Positions 53,573 through 62,375 are shown, counted from the stretch's first letter. The stretch: DNA of 64,000 bases from Candidatus Gastranaerophilales bacterium (GCA_947589425.1 CANQAV010000001.1:280630-344629), one strand, 5' to 3'. Program-made: numbers and translations. The notes: generated by a model from the letters alone, not told the origin.

Positions 53573-53812
53573 AAAATTTCTCCTATATTACAATCTTACA
53601 ATGAGAAAAATTTAGATGCAAGTTTGTTGATTATGCTGTTATTAATACTTACGCTTTGCATACTCAAACAGAATCTGTACAGTGTTTATGTTTTATTTTC
53701 GCATACTTACATTTTGCTTAATTTTAGGATATTAAGATTGTATAAATATTTCTCAAAATTTAAATTTTTTTATGTATACTGATAATGAATTTAAGGTTAA
53801 AGAGGAAAAACA

Positions 53813-54115
53813 ATGCAAGCAATCGTAAACCCCAATATAATAAACAAAGACAATATCTCTGAAAAACTCGACTTTCTTTTAGCGGATGTTGATTCTTCAA
53901 CAAAAAATGATGTTGAAAATTCAATCGTTGCATTAGGTGCAAAAGCGGTAAATGCACTCATTGAAAAATTATTAACCTTAAAAGGTTTGCAAAGAGGTAT
54001 TGTTGCAATGAGTCTTATAAGGCTCGGAGAAAGCGCAAAAGCTCCTCTTAAGGCACTTGCTTGCGAAAACAATGAATATCAATGGATGGCAGACTATTTA
54101 CTGTCTGAAATATAG
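53813..54115 (+). CDS. Small HEAT-repeat-like protein
   Basis: A 100-residue cytoplasmic protein, all helical. The second half has two helix pairs with HEAT-like spacing: NSIVALGAKAVNALIEKLL, then LQRGIVAMSLIRLGESAKAPLKAL and ENNEYQWMADYLLSEI. This pattern of VxALG-x-x-AV-x-x-L-I-x-x-L is typical of PBS-lyase/HEAT units. Partner unknown. AAAGAGGAAAAACAATG is a good ribosome site, and TATACT lies upstream as a likely -10. A strong terminator follows, so it is monocistronic. Confidence 0.7.
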   Translation: MQAIVNPNIINKDNISEKLDFLLADVDSSTKNDVENSIVALGAKAVNALIEKLLTLKGLQRGIVAMSLIRLGESAKAPLKALACENNEYQWMADYLLSEI

Positions 54116-54134
54116 TAACAATTTAACTTTAATT

Positions 54135-54166
54135 AAAAGTACCTGATTTAATCAGGTACTTTTTTG
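54135..54166 (+). terminator. Intrinsic terminator of the HEAT-like gene
   Basis: AAAAGTACCTGAT pairs perfectly with ATCAGGTACTTTT across a 3-base loop and is followed by a run of T. Confidence 0.92.
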
Positions 54167-54316
54167 TCCCTTTTGTACAATATCAAAGTAAAATAATTAG
54201 CAATTCGGATAACCTTTTATGGTAATGAATACGCATCAAATAAAACGCATAATTTTAACATAAAAATTGTGCATTTTAATGTGTAATAAATTGAATGCAA
54301 CATAAAAGGAGGAAAA

Positions 54317-56188
54317 ATGACTATCAAAAGAAAATTATTATCAAGTGCAACAATGGCGGTATGCGCTTTGGCTTTAACCGTTCCAATGACGTTTGCGGCA
54401 TGCCCCGTTGCACCTGACTGTGGTTGCGGTCAAAGCGACACACAAATAGTAACACCTGATAATGCTACTTGTTCAAAGTGCAAAAAATCCGACTGCGGAT
54501 GTGAAAAGAAAAGAAAACACAAAAATTGCGACCCTTGCGAAAAACAAAAAGATGACTGCGGATGTCAAACAGGCGGCGCTGCACCTTGTATTGAAACAAG
54601 ACCGCTAAATCAACAAACTTATTCATACCCGAATGCTATTTATTCAAACTCGAACAGCGCACAAGTGGGGGAGATATTAAATAACGCCCAAATTAACGAT
54701 TCTTTGTTAATTCCTGCTTACAAAGGTGTTCCGGTTGAATGCGGATGCCCTACAGGTGGTGCTGCTCCCGTAATTAATGCCGAAAATATGCCGACATATG
54801 ATTGCGGTGCCGCTCCTAATGTATATTCAACAACAAACATGGACGTTATTAAGAAAACTAAAGAGCCCTTTAACTGTATGGGTTTTACGGGGGCAGCCGC
54901 TGAGATCACTTCACAGCAATATCCCGATGTATATGACAGCTATTGGGCAAGCAGTGATATTAACCGCTTAACCGAACAATGCGTATTGGAAGGTTACCCT
55001 GACGGTATGTTTAAACCAAACAGAAAAGTTTCACGTGCCGAAATGGCTACTATGGTTGTAAAAGGTTACAATCTTGATGTAACATCATGTGCTGATGACC
55101 TCTCTTTCAAAGATGTTCCCAAAAACCACTGGGCACACAGCTACATTTCAAAAGGTGTTGCTGAAAATATGATTAAGGGAAGAAGCCATGACAGATTTTA
55201 TCCCAATGACCATATTACAAGAACGGAAGCTTTAACAATTATGTCAAAAGGTCTTAATTGCCCTATGGACGAAAACAAAGCAAACACAATCTTATCTCAA
55301 TATAAAGACGGCGGACAAGTTCCTTGCTGGGCAAGAGAATGCGTTGCTAAAGCTATTGAAAACGGTGCTTTGAAAAATGAAAGAAATCAAGACTATATAA
55401 GACCTAATGACAAAACAACACGTGCTGAAGCAAGTTCAATGCTTCAAGGTGTGAGAGTTGCAGGCGGATATGATAAATCCACCAAAACAGCTTCTCAAGA
55501 CCTCGGCGGAAAAACGTTTATCGAAAGAGAAACTAAAATTACAATTCCGACTCTTGAACTTTGCATGAATGATATCATTAACGCAAAACACGTTAATGTC
55601 GGAGAACAATTCAGCGCAACAACAATAAACGAAATTACAATCAACGGTCAGGTATTCCCCTGCGGCTCTACCGTAAGAGGTAAAGTTGTTGAAGTAACAA
55701 GACCGACTAAGAACACTCAAGGCTCACTCCGTTTATCATTCAATGAAATTATAAGCGGAAAATGCAAAGCTAATCTGCCTAAACAGATTTTAACAGCTCA
55801 AGTTCAAAGACACAAAGATATTAATCCTTTGTTGAGATTGGTACAATTACCTTTCACTTGGACAGGCTCTTTAATCGGTACGGCAGGCAGAACAATAGGC
55901 GGTGCTGCAATTGGTATTTCAAATGCCGCAGAAGCCTTGCTTGATCAAACCGGTGTTGGTACTTCAGAACTTCTTTCAGGTCAATTTAAGGCAGCCGGCA
56001 GAAGCTATCAAGACGGTATAAAGACTACTCTTAAAGCTCCTGTTGACCTAACAAGAACTGCTTTATCGGGTACTTTGGGATTATTCCAAACTACGGGTGA
56101 TGAAATTGCATATCTTGTTGACCCTTCGGGAATGCCTATTTCAAAAGTTAATCCGAAAGAAAAAGTTACAATTGCATTTGGTCAATAG
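54317..56188 (+). CDS. SLH-domain envelope protein with Cys-rich N-terminus
   Basis: A 623-residue exported protein. The signal peptide ends at about residue 24 (LTVPMTFAA). Residues about 25-110 contain some fifteen cysteines in C-x-C and C-x-x-C groups (DCGCGQSD, CSKCKKSDCGC, CDPCEKQKDDCGC). The motif CGC-(Q/P)-TGGAAP occurs twice. Residues about 203-378 carry three SLH units (YWASSDINRL...YPDGMFKPNRKVSRAEMA; HWAHSYISKGVAENMIKG...ITRTEA; CVAKAIENGAL...TTRAEASSML), which usually bind pyruvylated wall glycans. The C-terminal 240 residues form a beta-rich domain and a Gly/Ala-rich helix region of unknown role. AAAGGAGGAAAAATG gives a very strong ribosome site, so expression is probably high. 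Confidence 0.87.
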   Translation: MTIKRKLLSSATMAVCALALTVPMTFAACPVAPDCGCGQSDTQIVTPDNATCSKCKKSDCGCEKKRKHKNCDPCEKQKDDCGCQTGGAAPCIETRPLNQQTYSYPNAIYSNSNSAQVGEILNNAQINDSLLIPAYKGVPVECGCPTGGAAPVINAENMPTYDCGAAPNVYSTTNMDVIKKTKEPFNCMGFTGAAAEITSQQYPDVYDSYWASSDINRLTEQCVLEGYPDGMFKPNRKVSRAEMATMVVKGYNLDVTSCADDLSFKDVPKNHWAHSYISKGVAENMIKGRSHDRFYPNDHITRTEALTIMSKGLNCPMDENKANTILSQYKDGGQVPCWARECVAKAIENGALKNERNQDYIRPNDKTTRAEASSMLQGVRVAGGYDKSTKTASQDLGGKTFIERETKITIPTLELCMNDIINAKHVNVGEQFSATTINEITINGQVFPCGSTVRGKVVEVTRPTKNTQGSLRLSFNEIISGKCKANLPKQILTAQVQRHKDINPLLRLVQLPFTWTGSLIGTAGRTIGGAAIGISNAAEALLDQTGVGTSELLSGQFKAAGRSYQDGIKTTLKAPVDLTRTALSGTLGLFQTTGDEIAYLVDPSGMPISKVNPKEKVTIAFGQ

Positions 56189-56205
56189 TTGGCTAAATTC
56201 AATTA

Positions 56206-56237
56206 AAAACAGCAAAGCAAATGCTTTGCTGTTTTTT
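56206..56237 (+). terminator. Intrinsic terminator of the SLH gene
   Basis: AAAACAGCAAAGC pairs with GCTTTGCTGTTTT across a 4-base loop, with a T run. It lies 18 bases after the stop and also faces the convergent dikinase-like gene. Confidence 0.9.
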
Positions 56238-56254
56238 GTCGGATAGAGTTTTAT

Positions 56255-57922
56255 TTAAAACTTAGTTTTTACATTTCTTGTTTGCCAGAAATATATATCG
56301 TTTCCCGCAAATCCGCCTTCTATATCCTGCGGGGCGTTAAAATAATTTTCAAGCTCAAGCGAATTTTTAATTATCTTTTCAATGACGGGCTTTATTTTGT
56401 CCCAAGATTTTATAAGTTTATCTTCAGAGTAGAAATTTGCAATAATGTTGCCTTGTTCGTCAAACCTGAAATATTCCTGCCCTCTTTCAAAAGATTGGAT
56501 TTTCAGTGTTTTATCTTTTTTATTGTATTGTATGACATATGGGTCTTTTGTTTCGCAAGTATGGGATGTATTCATATTAATGGTTAAAATATCTTCGCTT
56601 TCCGTCGGATCTTTTGTATAAACGGTAAAAGCATAATCCGGCGAAATTTCATCTTGTACAATCACTGCGGGCTTTACGGCTTCGTCCGAAATTCCGTACA
56701 TTTTTCTTGAAGATACTGCTTTTGGGCTGTCTTTCGAGCGGGCAATATCTGTTACATAATATTGAATTTTATCTATATTGCCGCTATATGACTTATAGAG
56801 TCCCGCAGCGCCGTAATTTTCGATGTCTTCGCCGTTAAAGGAGCTTCTGAACATCAGGTGTTTCTCATCTAAGCCCAATTGCCTTATTTTGTTTTTTATT
56901 TCTTGAATATAGAATGAGTCTGAGGAAGGATATCGCCTGTTGGTACCTTGCAGGGAATTAAATATTTTATCAATAAAACCGTGGGTTATTACAAAAGAAC
57001 GAGGTATTTTAACACCGTCTAAAATTCCTCTGTCGGCAAGTTCTTCCATAATTCTGAGTTTATAGGCTTTAGGACCCGCTGTAGTTAATTCATAATCTTT
57101 TGATTCTATAAGAGAATCCGTATATTGCATATTGCGCACTTCAATCGGGCAAAATTTTGTCCTTTTTACAAAATCGGGTTTATCGATTTTTTTAACGGTT
57201 ATTCTTTTGTTTTGGGTTGAAAAACTTACAAATTGATTATTTAGCTTTTCCAGTTCTTCAATTTCTTTTTTATCATAAGTTATTGCAGCAGCATCAAGCA
57301 TATTTCTTAATTCCGAATTAAAATGGTAAAGAACGCCTGCCGAGCCTTGCTCAAGTATAATACCGGTAACATTTTCGGGAAGTGTATAGGGATTATAGTC
57401 TTTGCTAAATTTACTGAGTAATATTGTCGGGGTTTGTGTATCAAAATTTTCGGGCAAGGCGGAAATAGTGTCGCATACGACAAGTTTTCCCGTTGTTTGT
57501 CCCGAAGATATGATTGAAGTCAGGGGGTGATGATGTGCTATTTTACTTGCAATAATTGCATTTATCGCAAATTTATTGATTGTTTCGTCGGATAAATCAT
57601 AGTTTTTGCCGTTGTTATCATCGTATAAGCCCGTATCTTTGTAAAAAATTTTATATTCTTCCATAAACGGGTGTGCATTCGCAGCAAAACAGTTATTTTC
57701 GATTTTTTTCATAGGTAAGGGTTTTGCATCTTTAAAGTCAACCATTCTGCTATCTTCATAACCTGACCCTTTGGTAATAATTAATTCCGGATTGTTTCCC
57801 AAATCGGGAAGGTTGTCCGTAATAATTTTTTTTACTCTCAGTCTTTCGCCCGAAAGAGAACAGTCATAGTAATGGGCTTTGAATGAGGTATTACAAAATG
57901 TTTTTATTTTCGGGATTTTCAT
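56255..57922 (-). CDS. Glucan-water-dikinase-like PEP-synthase-fold protein with F-K-A motif
   Basis: A 555-residue protein. The C-terminal half matches the ATP-binding (PPDK_N) domain: GPKAYKLRIMEELADRG...KIPRSFVITHGF (about residues 283-317), MFRSSFNGEDIENYGAAGLY (about 357-376), PQDIEGG (531-537) and QTRNV (547-551). A swivel-like domain lies before it (about 145-210, PENVTGIILEQGSAGVLYHFNSELRN); His200 could be the phospho-histidine. This order, swivel then ATP domain, is that of alpha-glucan water dikinases, not of PEP synthase. Starch-binding domains are absent. The N-terminus has NTSFKAHYYD (about 11-20). It converges on the SLH gene across a terminator. Confidence 0.75.
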   Translation of the reverse strand: MKIPKIKTFCNTSFKAHYYDCSLSGERLRVKKIITDNLPDLGNNPELIITKGSGYEDSRMVDFKDAKPLPMKKIENNCFAANAHPFMEEYKIFYKDTGLYDDNNGKNYDLSDETINKFAINAIIASKIAHHHPLTSIISSGQTTGKLVVCDTISALPENFDTQTPTILLSKFSKDYNPYTLPENVTGIILEQGSAGVLYHFNSELRNMLDAAAITYDKKEIEELEKLNNQFVSFSTQNKRITVKKIDKPDFVKRTKFCPIEVRNMQYTDSLIESKDYELTTAGPKAYKLRIMEELADRGILDGVKIPRSFVITHGFIDKIFNSLQGTNRRYPSSDSFYIQEIKNKIRQLGLDEKHLMFRSSFNGEDIENYGAAGLYKSYSGNIDKIQYYVTDIARSKDSPKAVSSRKMYGISDEAVKPAVIVQDEISPDYAFTVYTKDPTESEDILTINMNTSHTCETKDPYVIQYNKKDKTLKIQSFERGQEYFRFDEQGNIIANFYSEDKLIKSWDKIKPVIEKIIKNSLELENYFNAPQDIEGGFAGNDIYFWQTRNVKTKF

Positions 57923-58003
57923 ATATTATTTTAAGGAATAAAAAAATAAATTTTTGCCGAAATTAAATTAGTGATTTTGATTTTTAAGTAATTATTTTAT
58001 AGC

Positions 58004-58046
58004 GCCGACATTCACGTGGTTGAGGGTGACGTTCAATAATCTGAAC
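58004..58046 (-). pseudogene. Degenerate partial copy of tRNA-Arg
   Basis: Blocks GCCGACATTCAC, GGGTGACGTTC and ATCTGAAC occur here in the same order and nearly the same spacing as in the intact tRNA-Arg about 160 bases downstream. They cover the D arm, anticodon arm and variable region. The anticodon loop is changed, and the acceptor stem and T arm are missing, so it cannot fold as a tRNA. Confidence 0.6.
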
Positions 58047-58144
58047 ACTAAGAATGTGAGCATAATGTGAGAATAAATGAAAATCCGCCAAATAAAAAAA
58101 TAATCCGCTTGTCTGAAAAGCAAGCTGCAAAAGGATATTAAAAA

Positions 58145-58218
58145 ATGTCCGCGGGCAGATTCGAACTGCCGACATTCACCTTAGGAGGGTGACGTTCTAT
58201 CCATCTGAACTACGTGGA
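58145..58218 (-). tRNA. tRNA-Arg (anticodon CCT)
   Basis: On the minus strand it starts GTCCACG and pairs with CGCGGAC at the 3' end (one mismatch or G-T type pair). D arm GTTCAGATGGATAGAAC, anticodon stem TCACC/GGTGA with loop CTCCTAA giving anticodon CCT, and T arm GGCAGTTCGAATCTGCC are all present. CCA is not encoded. It reads AGG codons. Confidence 0.95.
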
Positions 58219-58270
58219 CATTTTACTTGATTTTAACACAAAATTATTTTATAGTATATTTATTCCCTTT

Positions 58271-58343
58271 GGGTTTGTAGCTCAGCTGGTAGAGCAGGAG
58301 ACTCTTAATCTCTTGGTCGTGGGTTCGAATCCCACCGGACCCA
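58271..58343 (+). tRNA. tRNA-Lys (anticodon CTT)
   Basis: Acceptor GGGTTTG pairs with CGGACCC (two G-T pairs). D arm AGCTCAGCTGGTAGAGC, anticodon loop CTCTTAA between GGAGA-type stems giving anticodon CTT, and T arm GTGGGTTCGAATCCCAC. The discriminator A is followed by TTTTTAT, which can act as a terminator; CCA is not encoded. Confidence 0.96.
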
Positions 58344-58462
58344 TTTTTATCATTACTATTTTGGGAATTAAATTCAGGTATAGCTGTATTGGAAAGAGTA
58401 ATTTGATATTTACGCACAGCTGCGATTATTTCACCGGGGGCTGATTTAAAAACTCGCAAAAA

Positions 58463-60961
58463 TTATTCACCCAATAAATAAATCGCTAAATTATGCCTCT
58501 GAGCATATTCTAATATATCAGGGTATTCTGCTGCCAATTCATCCAATGAATTATATTTTGCTACAACTGCATTTATTTTCGGATTATACAAATTTGATTC
58601 GTTATGATTTTTGCTTTCATTAAATAAGTTATTATCAGCCTTTATTATTGCAGCTTTTATATCAGCACCCTTAAAGATTTTTGAACCTATAAAATATTCT
58701 TTATCGTCTCTGATTTGAGTATCATATTCCAGTTTTGCAAATTGTTCATAGAATAACTTATATTCTTCATCCGTCAAATTTAATTCTTGTTTTATTGTGT
58801 TTGGAATTGTATTTCTGTATTTGCTCATGTTTTCCCAAGAGCCATTAGTGGTATCCCCTGTAATAATTTTACTAAAAATTTCAAAATTCTTAAAACCGCC
58901 TGACGCTTGATTTACATTTGAAGCATTAGCTATATTTACATTTTCGGTTTCAAGACTTAAACCAAGTCTAAGATTACCATAAGTTGCTTTGTTATTTAGT
59001 GATATATATGAAGCACATAAAAATCCGCCATTTGCCACATCAGATAATATATCTACTTTTTCCAGATTTGTTGTTAAGTGAGCCATGTGAACATAAAGTC
59101 TTAATGCTTCAGGGGTTGTACCCGGAGTAAAACCGTATTGAGACAAGTCAAAATCTTTCGGCAGCTGCGCAAAATTAATTACTTTATATGTTTGACCGTT
59201 ATACTCCTGAGAAGGCATTAAATCAGGTTTTATAATTTTACTTATAAACACAATTTGTCCCGTTTGATTAATTTTATCTATAGAATTACCGATTTCACCA
59301 ATATTATTCAATGCTTCTTTATGGTTATTATAAAAACTGTTGCTTACTCCTTTTAAATCTGCTTCAGCCATTATTTGAGCTATTTTAAAATCATCTTTAT
59401 GCCTGAACATTGCTGCCGAATAATCTGCATCTATTTCACTTGTATTATATTTTTCAAGCCAATGATGATTTTTAATAAGTTCAAAAACCCTGTCTTTCAT
59501 ATTTGCGGGCAGTGAATATTTTTCCAATATATTTCTTGCATATAACGCAGATGCCATCGGATGCTCTTCATCAACAACGCCTTCCTGTTTTGCTATATCA
59601 TGAAGCACGGTTGAAATTTTTAAAATTGTTTTATCGAGATTTGACAAATTTTGATATTTTTCATTGTTCACAGCTTCTTGTAAAACTTTTAAAATATGAG
59701 TATCTAAAGAAAACTCCTGAGTTTCGTGCTGTTGTTTTCCTATCACATTTATAAATTCAGGCATACCTTTTATTAAGGAATTAAGTGCTTCATCAAGTGC
59801 TTTATCACCTGTACATGCCGAATTTTCTCTGATAAATTTATTGGCAATTTCATACACTTTAGCTTCAGTTGGGTTTGTCAAATCAAGTTCCAAATTATCA
59901 TTGTTAACATTAATTATTCCGTCATAGCCCTTAGCTAATCCGCTTTCAGCGGGAGTAATACCGAGTCTTTTTAATATATCGGTCTGTTGTTGTTCGGATA
60001 ATCCTTCCAAGGTTTTACATAAATCACTTAAAAATTCTTTTCTTGAATATTCTAAAGGTATTCCTTCTTTAGCGAATTTTGAAAAATCAGCTGTCGCAAG
60101 CGTATTTTCTAATTGAGGATTATTATTTGCAAAAAAACCTTGAAACATGGCTGTTTTAGCTTCAGCTGTTACATCTGTGGGAATTATTGTTTGTTTTAAA
60201 TCTTTATTTAAATCATTAAGCAGAGAATTTATTTTTGCAAGTTCTTCTTCAACACCTGTTTTTGTTTCAAATTCTGATTTCATTTTGGTTAAAATAAGTA
60301 ATGTTGAAATTTTTCCTGATAATGTTTCGTCAGGATTAAATTTGTTGCGCATAAACATTAAACAATTTACTGCTGATTTTGCACTAAGCCCCCTATGTTT
60401 TAAAGACATTACTTGTTGGTAATCATCAGAGGATATAACCGCTCTTTTAATATCAATCATAGATATATTTGCATCATCACCTTTAATATCAACACATTTT
60501 TTAAATTCAGCCGAGCCTTTGTTATATAAATAATCAGTTATTGAATCAAGCTCCCGTATCTCTTTATCCATTGTACCCAAGTTTTTCAATTTGGCTTTTA
60601 GGGATATTATCCACGCATAATAATAATCATAATTAGATTCATTGTTTAGCATGTCATCATCATGTGATATATCCAAAATATCTAAATATGAACTTATCGT
60701 GTCTGCATTAGCTCCTTTATTTATCATATCCATTGTTTTAGAAAAATTTTCTTCTCGTGATAACTTCTCTATAATGAAATACCTTTCATTTTTAACAAAC
60801 GCTTTTATTTTACGAACATTTTCTATTTGTTTATCAGGCAATGCAACTAATTTTTTTAAACCTAAATCATCCATAATTTCTGCTTTTGCAAATTCGATAG
60901 CGGTCTGCCGCCGCTCTTCGGGCAATGAACAAATTTGCGCTATAACAACGCCGCTTTTCAT
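58463..60961 (-). CDS. HD-domain protein, 3' part of a gene interrupted by TAG
   Basis: An 832-residue frame that is the main part of a larger gene (58463-61414). The frame remains open for 12 more codons upstream, up to a TAG at 60998-61000, beyond which the same frame continues into the next entry. The region around residues 455-560 is an HD phosphohydrolase domain: ISTVLHDIAKQEG, with ELIKNHHWLEKYN as a later histidine block and MAEADLKGV. The N-terminal part is helical repeats with AQICSLPEERRQTAIEFAKAE, and the C-terminal third is unassigned. The gene may be inactive, or this part may be made from the ATG at 60961, which has no good ribosome site. Confidence 0.7.
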   Translation of the reverse strand: MKSGVVIAQICSLPEERRQTAIEFAKAEIMDDLGLKKLVALPDKQIENVRKIKAFVKNERYFIIEKLSREENFSKTMDMINKGANADTISSYLDILDISHDDDMLNNESNYDYYYAWIISLKAKLKNLGTMDKEIRELDSITDYLYNKGSAEFKKCVDIKGDDANISMIDIKRAVISSDDYQQVMSLKHRGLSAKSAVNCLMFMRNKFNPDETLSGKISTLLILTKMKSEFETKTGVEEELAKINSLLNDLNKDLKQTIIPTDVTAEAKTAMFQGFFANNNPQLENTLATADFSKFAKEGIPLEYSRKEFLSDLCKTLEGLSEQQQTDILKRLGITPAESGLAKGYDGIINVNNDNLELDLTNPTEAKVYEIANKFIRENSACTGDKALDEALNSLIKGMPEFINVIGKQQHETQEFSLDTHILKVLQEAVNNEKYQNLSNLDKTILKISTVLHDIAKQEGVVDEEHPMASALYARNILEKYSLPANMKDRVFELIKNHHWLEKYNTSEIDADYSAAMFRHKDDFKIAQIMAEADLKGVSNSFYNNHKEALNNIGEIGNSIDKINQTGQIVFISKIIKPDLMPSQEYNGQTYKVINFAQLPKDFDLSQYGFTPGTTPEALRLYVHMAHLTTNLEKVDILSDVANGGFLCASYISLNNKATYGNLRLGLSLETENVNIANASNVNQASGGFKNFEIFSKIITGDTTNGSWENMSKYRNTIPNTIKQELNLTDEEYKLFYEQFAKLEYDTQIRDDKEYFIGSKIFKGADIKAAIIKADNNLFNESKNHNESNLYNPKINAVVAKYNSLDELAAEYPDILEYAQRHNLAIYLLGE

Positions 60962-60997
60962 GCCTGCTTTTATAAGTTCAAAAGCGTCTTTATACTG

Positions 60998-61414
60998 CTA
61001 TTGGGGTATGGAAGGTATGTTTTTTGCAATGCTGTTATTCATAAAATCTGCTTCTGCAAGTTCAAAAGCAAATTGACGCTGTTCATCATTTAATGAACAT
61101 ATTTCCTCTGCAGCATAAACATTCATTTTTCCTTGATTTAATGACTCAATGGTTTTATCATATTGACTATCATTTAATTTAGCTAATATTGCCGGATAAT
61201 CTTCTTTTATATCAGGATAGTTTTCTTTTAAATATGCCGTTCTTTTATCTATAATCTCGTGTTCAATCCCATTGAAAGATAAATTATTTGATATGTTTTT
61301 GCTTCTATAAAACCCATCGGTCTTATTATTATTCGGGGTTAATCTTCTCAATACGGGTTGTATATTAAATTTTGCATTTGAATAAAAAATTCTTTTGCTG
61401 TTTACTATCTTCAT
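60998..61414 (-). CDS. N-terminal part of the TAG-interrupted HD-domain gene
   Basis: A 138-residue frame ending at TAG 60998-61000. It starts MKIVNSKRIFYSNAKFNI with CGAGAAATTTATG upstream as a ribosome site, and has NNLSFNGIEHE at about residues 43-53, a form of the N-terminal F-(K/N)-G motif. A helical repeat follows: AAEEICSLNDEQRQFAFELAEADFM, clearly related to AQICSLPEERRQTAIEFAKAEIM on the other side of the stop. Both frame and repeat phase continue exactly across the TAG, so this was one gene of about 983 codons. Made alone, the product would be a short helical protein. Confidence 0.65.
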   Translation of the reverse strand: MKIVNSKRIFYSNAKFNIQPVLRRLTPNNNKTDGFYRSKNISNNLSFNGIEHEIIDKRTAYLKENYPDIKEDYPAILAKLNDSQYDKTIESLNQGKMNVYAAEEICSLNDEQRQFAFELAEADFMNNSIAKNIPSIPQ

Positions 61415-61685
61415 AAATTTCTCGAAAACATTGTTATTAGTTATTTAATACACCTAAAAATAATAATTGCTTTTTTAATAAGTTTTGTTGCAAATTAATT
61501 ATTCCCCTGTCTGCATTTCGGCTGTGTGTTTGAAGTGTACGCTTAGTTTTACAAAGCGAATTATTGAGCAATAGCGCGAAATAAATGAGTCTGTATGCGG
61601 TATTCTGATTATTTCGAAAAAGTCCAATTTGAAAATTAGCAAAAATTAACACTAAATTTTGGAAAAAACAACAACAAATTTCATA

Positions 61686-62293
61686 TTATTTTTTAGCAAG
61701 TTGTTTTTTTAGATTTTTATAAACATCACTATATTTATAACCTATCATCATAGTTATTGTTTTTTGCATTATGATAAAGCAAATAAACATAACTAATGCA
61801 CCGATTAAATAATCAAGACCCGATAAAATATTATTTTTAATCAAATATGTAAATAATATTATTGTAACTATGGCTTGAATTTCGGCTGTAACCATCCCCG
61901 GGGAATAGAATTTAGGACATTTAAAAAGTTTTATGAAAAAAATATGAACAAGCCCTTCAAAAAGTCCTAAAAAGGCAAGGGTAAAACGGCAATAGGATAA
62001 TTATATAAAATCAAAGGTGTTATGATAAATGTCAAAAGAAGAATGCTTGTTGGAATTCTACTTGCTTTTTCTTGTTCTGAATTAATATCAACACCAATCA
62101 TATTTGCAATTAATTTTGTAAGACTTCCGGGGTATTTCATTTCTTCCCATTCGTGTAAAACGAATAAGAAAATATACACTAAAACAAATTTTTGAATAAC
62201 GGATAAATCGCCGATAATTCCTGCAATAAGAAGAATTAACATTGAAATTACGGTATAAATTTCTAAGGCATAATATCTGATGAATTTAATCAT
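61686..62293 (-). pseudogene. HXXEE-domain membrane protein, frameshifted
   Basis: A polytopic membrane protein of about 200 residues, broken by a one-base deletion. The 5' part (from ATG 62293, with GGAG 7 bases upstream) has the family motif FVLHEWEEMKYPG and runs to PIAVLPLPF before a stop at 61967-61969. In the next frame the sequence continues FLGLFEGLVHIFFIKLF, then PGMVTAEIQAIVTI to the stop at 61686, which supplies the second histidine and the Pro-Gly-x-x-T-A block of the HXXEE family. Adding one G to the GGG run at about 61979-61981 restores the frame. Function of the family is unknown. It diverges from a TetR regulator. Confidence 0.8.
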
Positions 62294-62375
62294 TCTTGAA
62301 CTCCAACAATTTATAGTTAGATAATAGCACAAAATTTATCGGAGAGTTTTTAAAATTTTATTATACATTAAGTCA

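Noticed and set aside
60998..61000. TAG reassigned to an amino acid in this organism
   Set aside because: TAG ends several normal genes here, for example at 14890, 36460, 44621, 54115 and 56188, with terminators or new genes following, so it works as a stop.
61437..61652. Open frame of 71 codons on the minus strand
   Set aside because: No ribosome site and composition typical of chance translation of AT-rich DNA.
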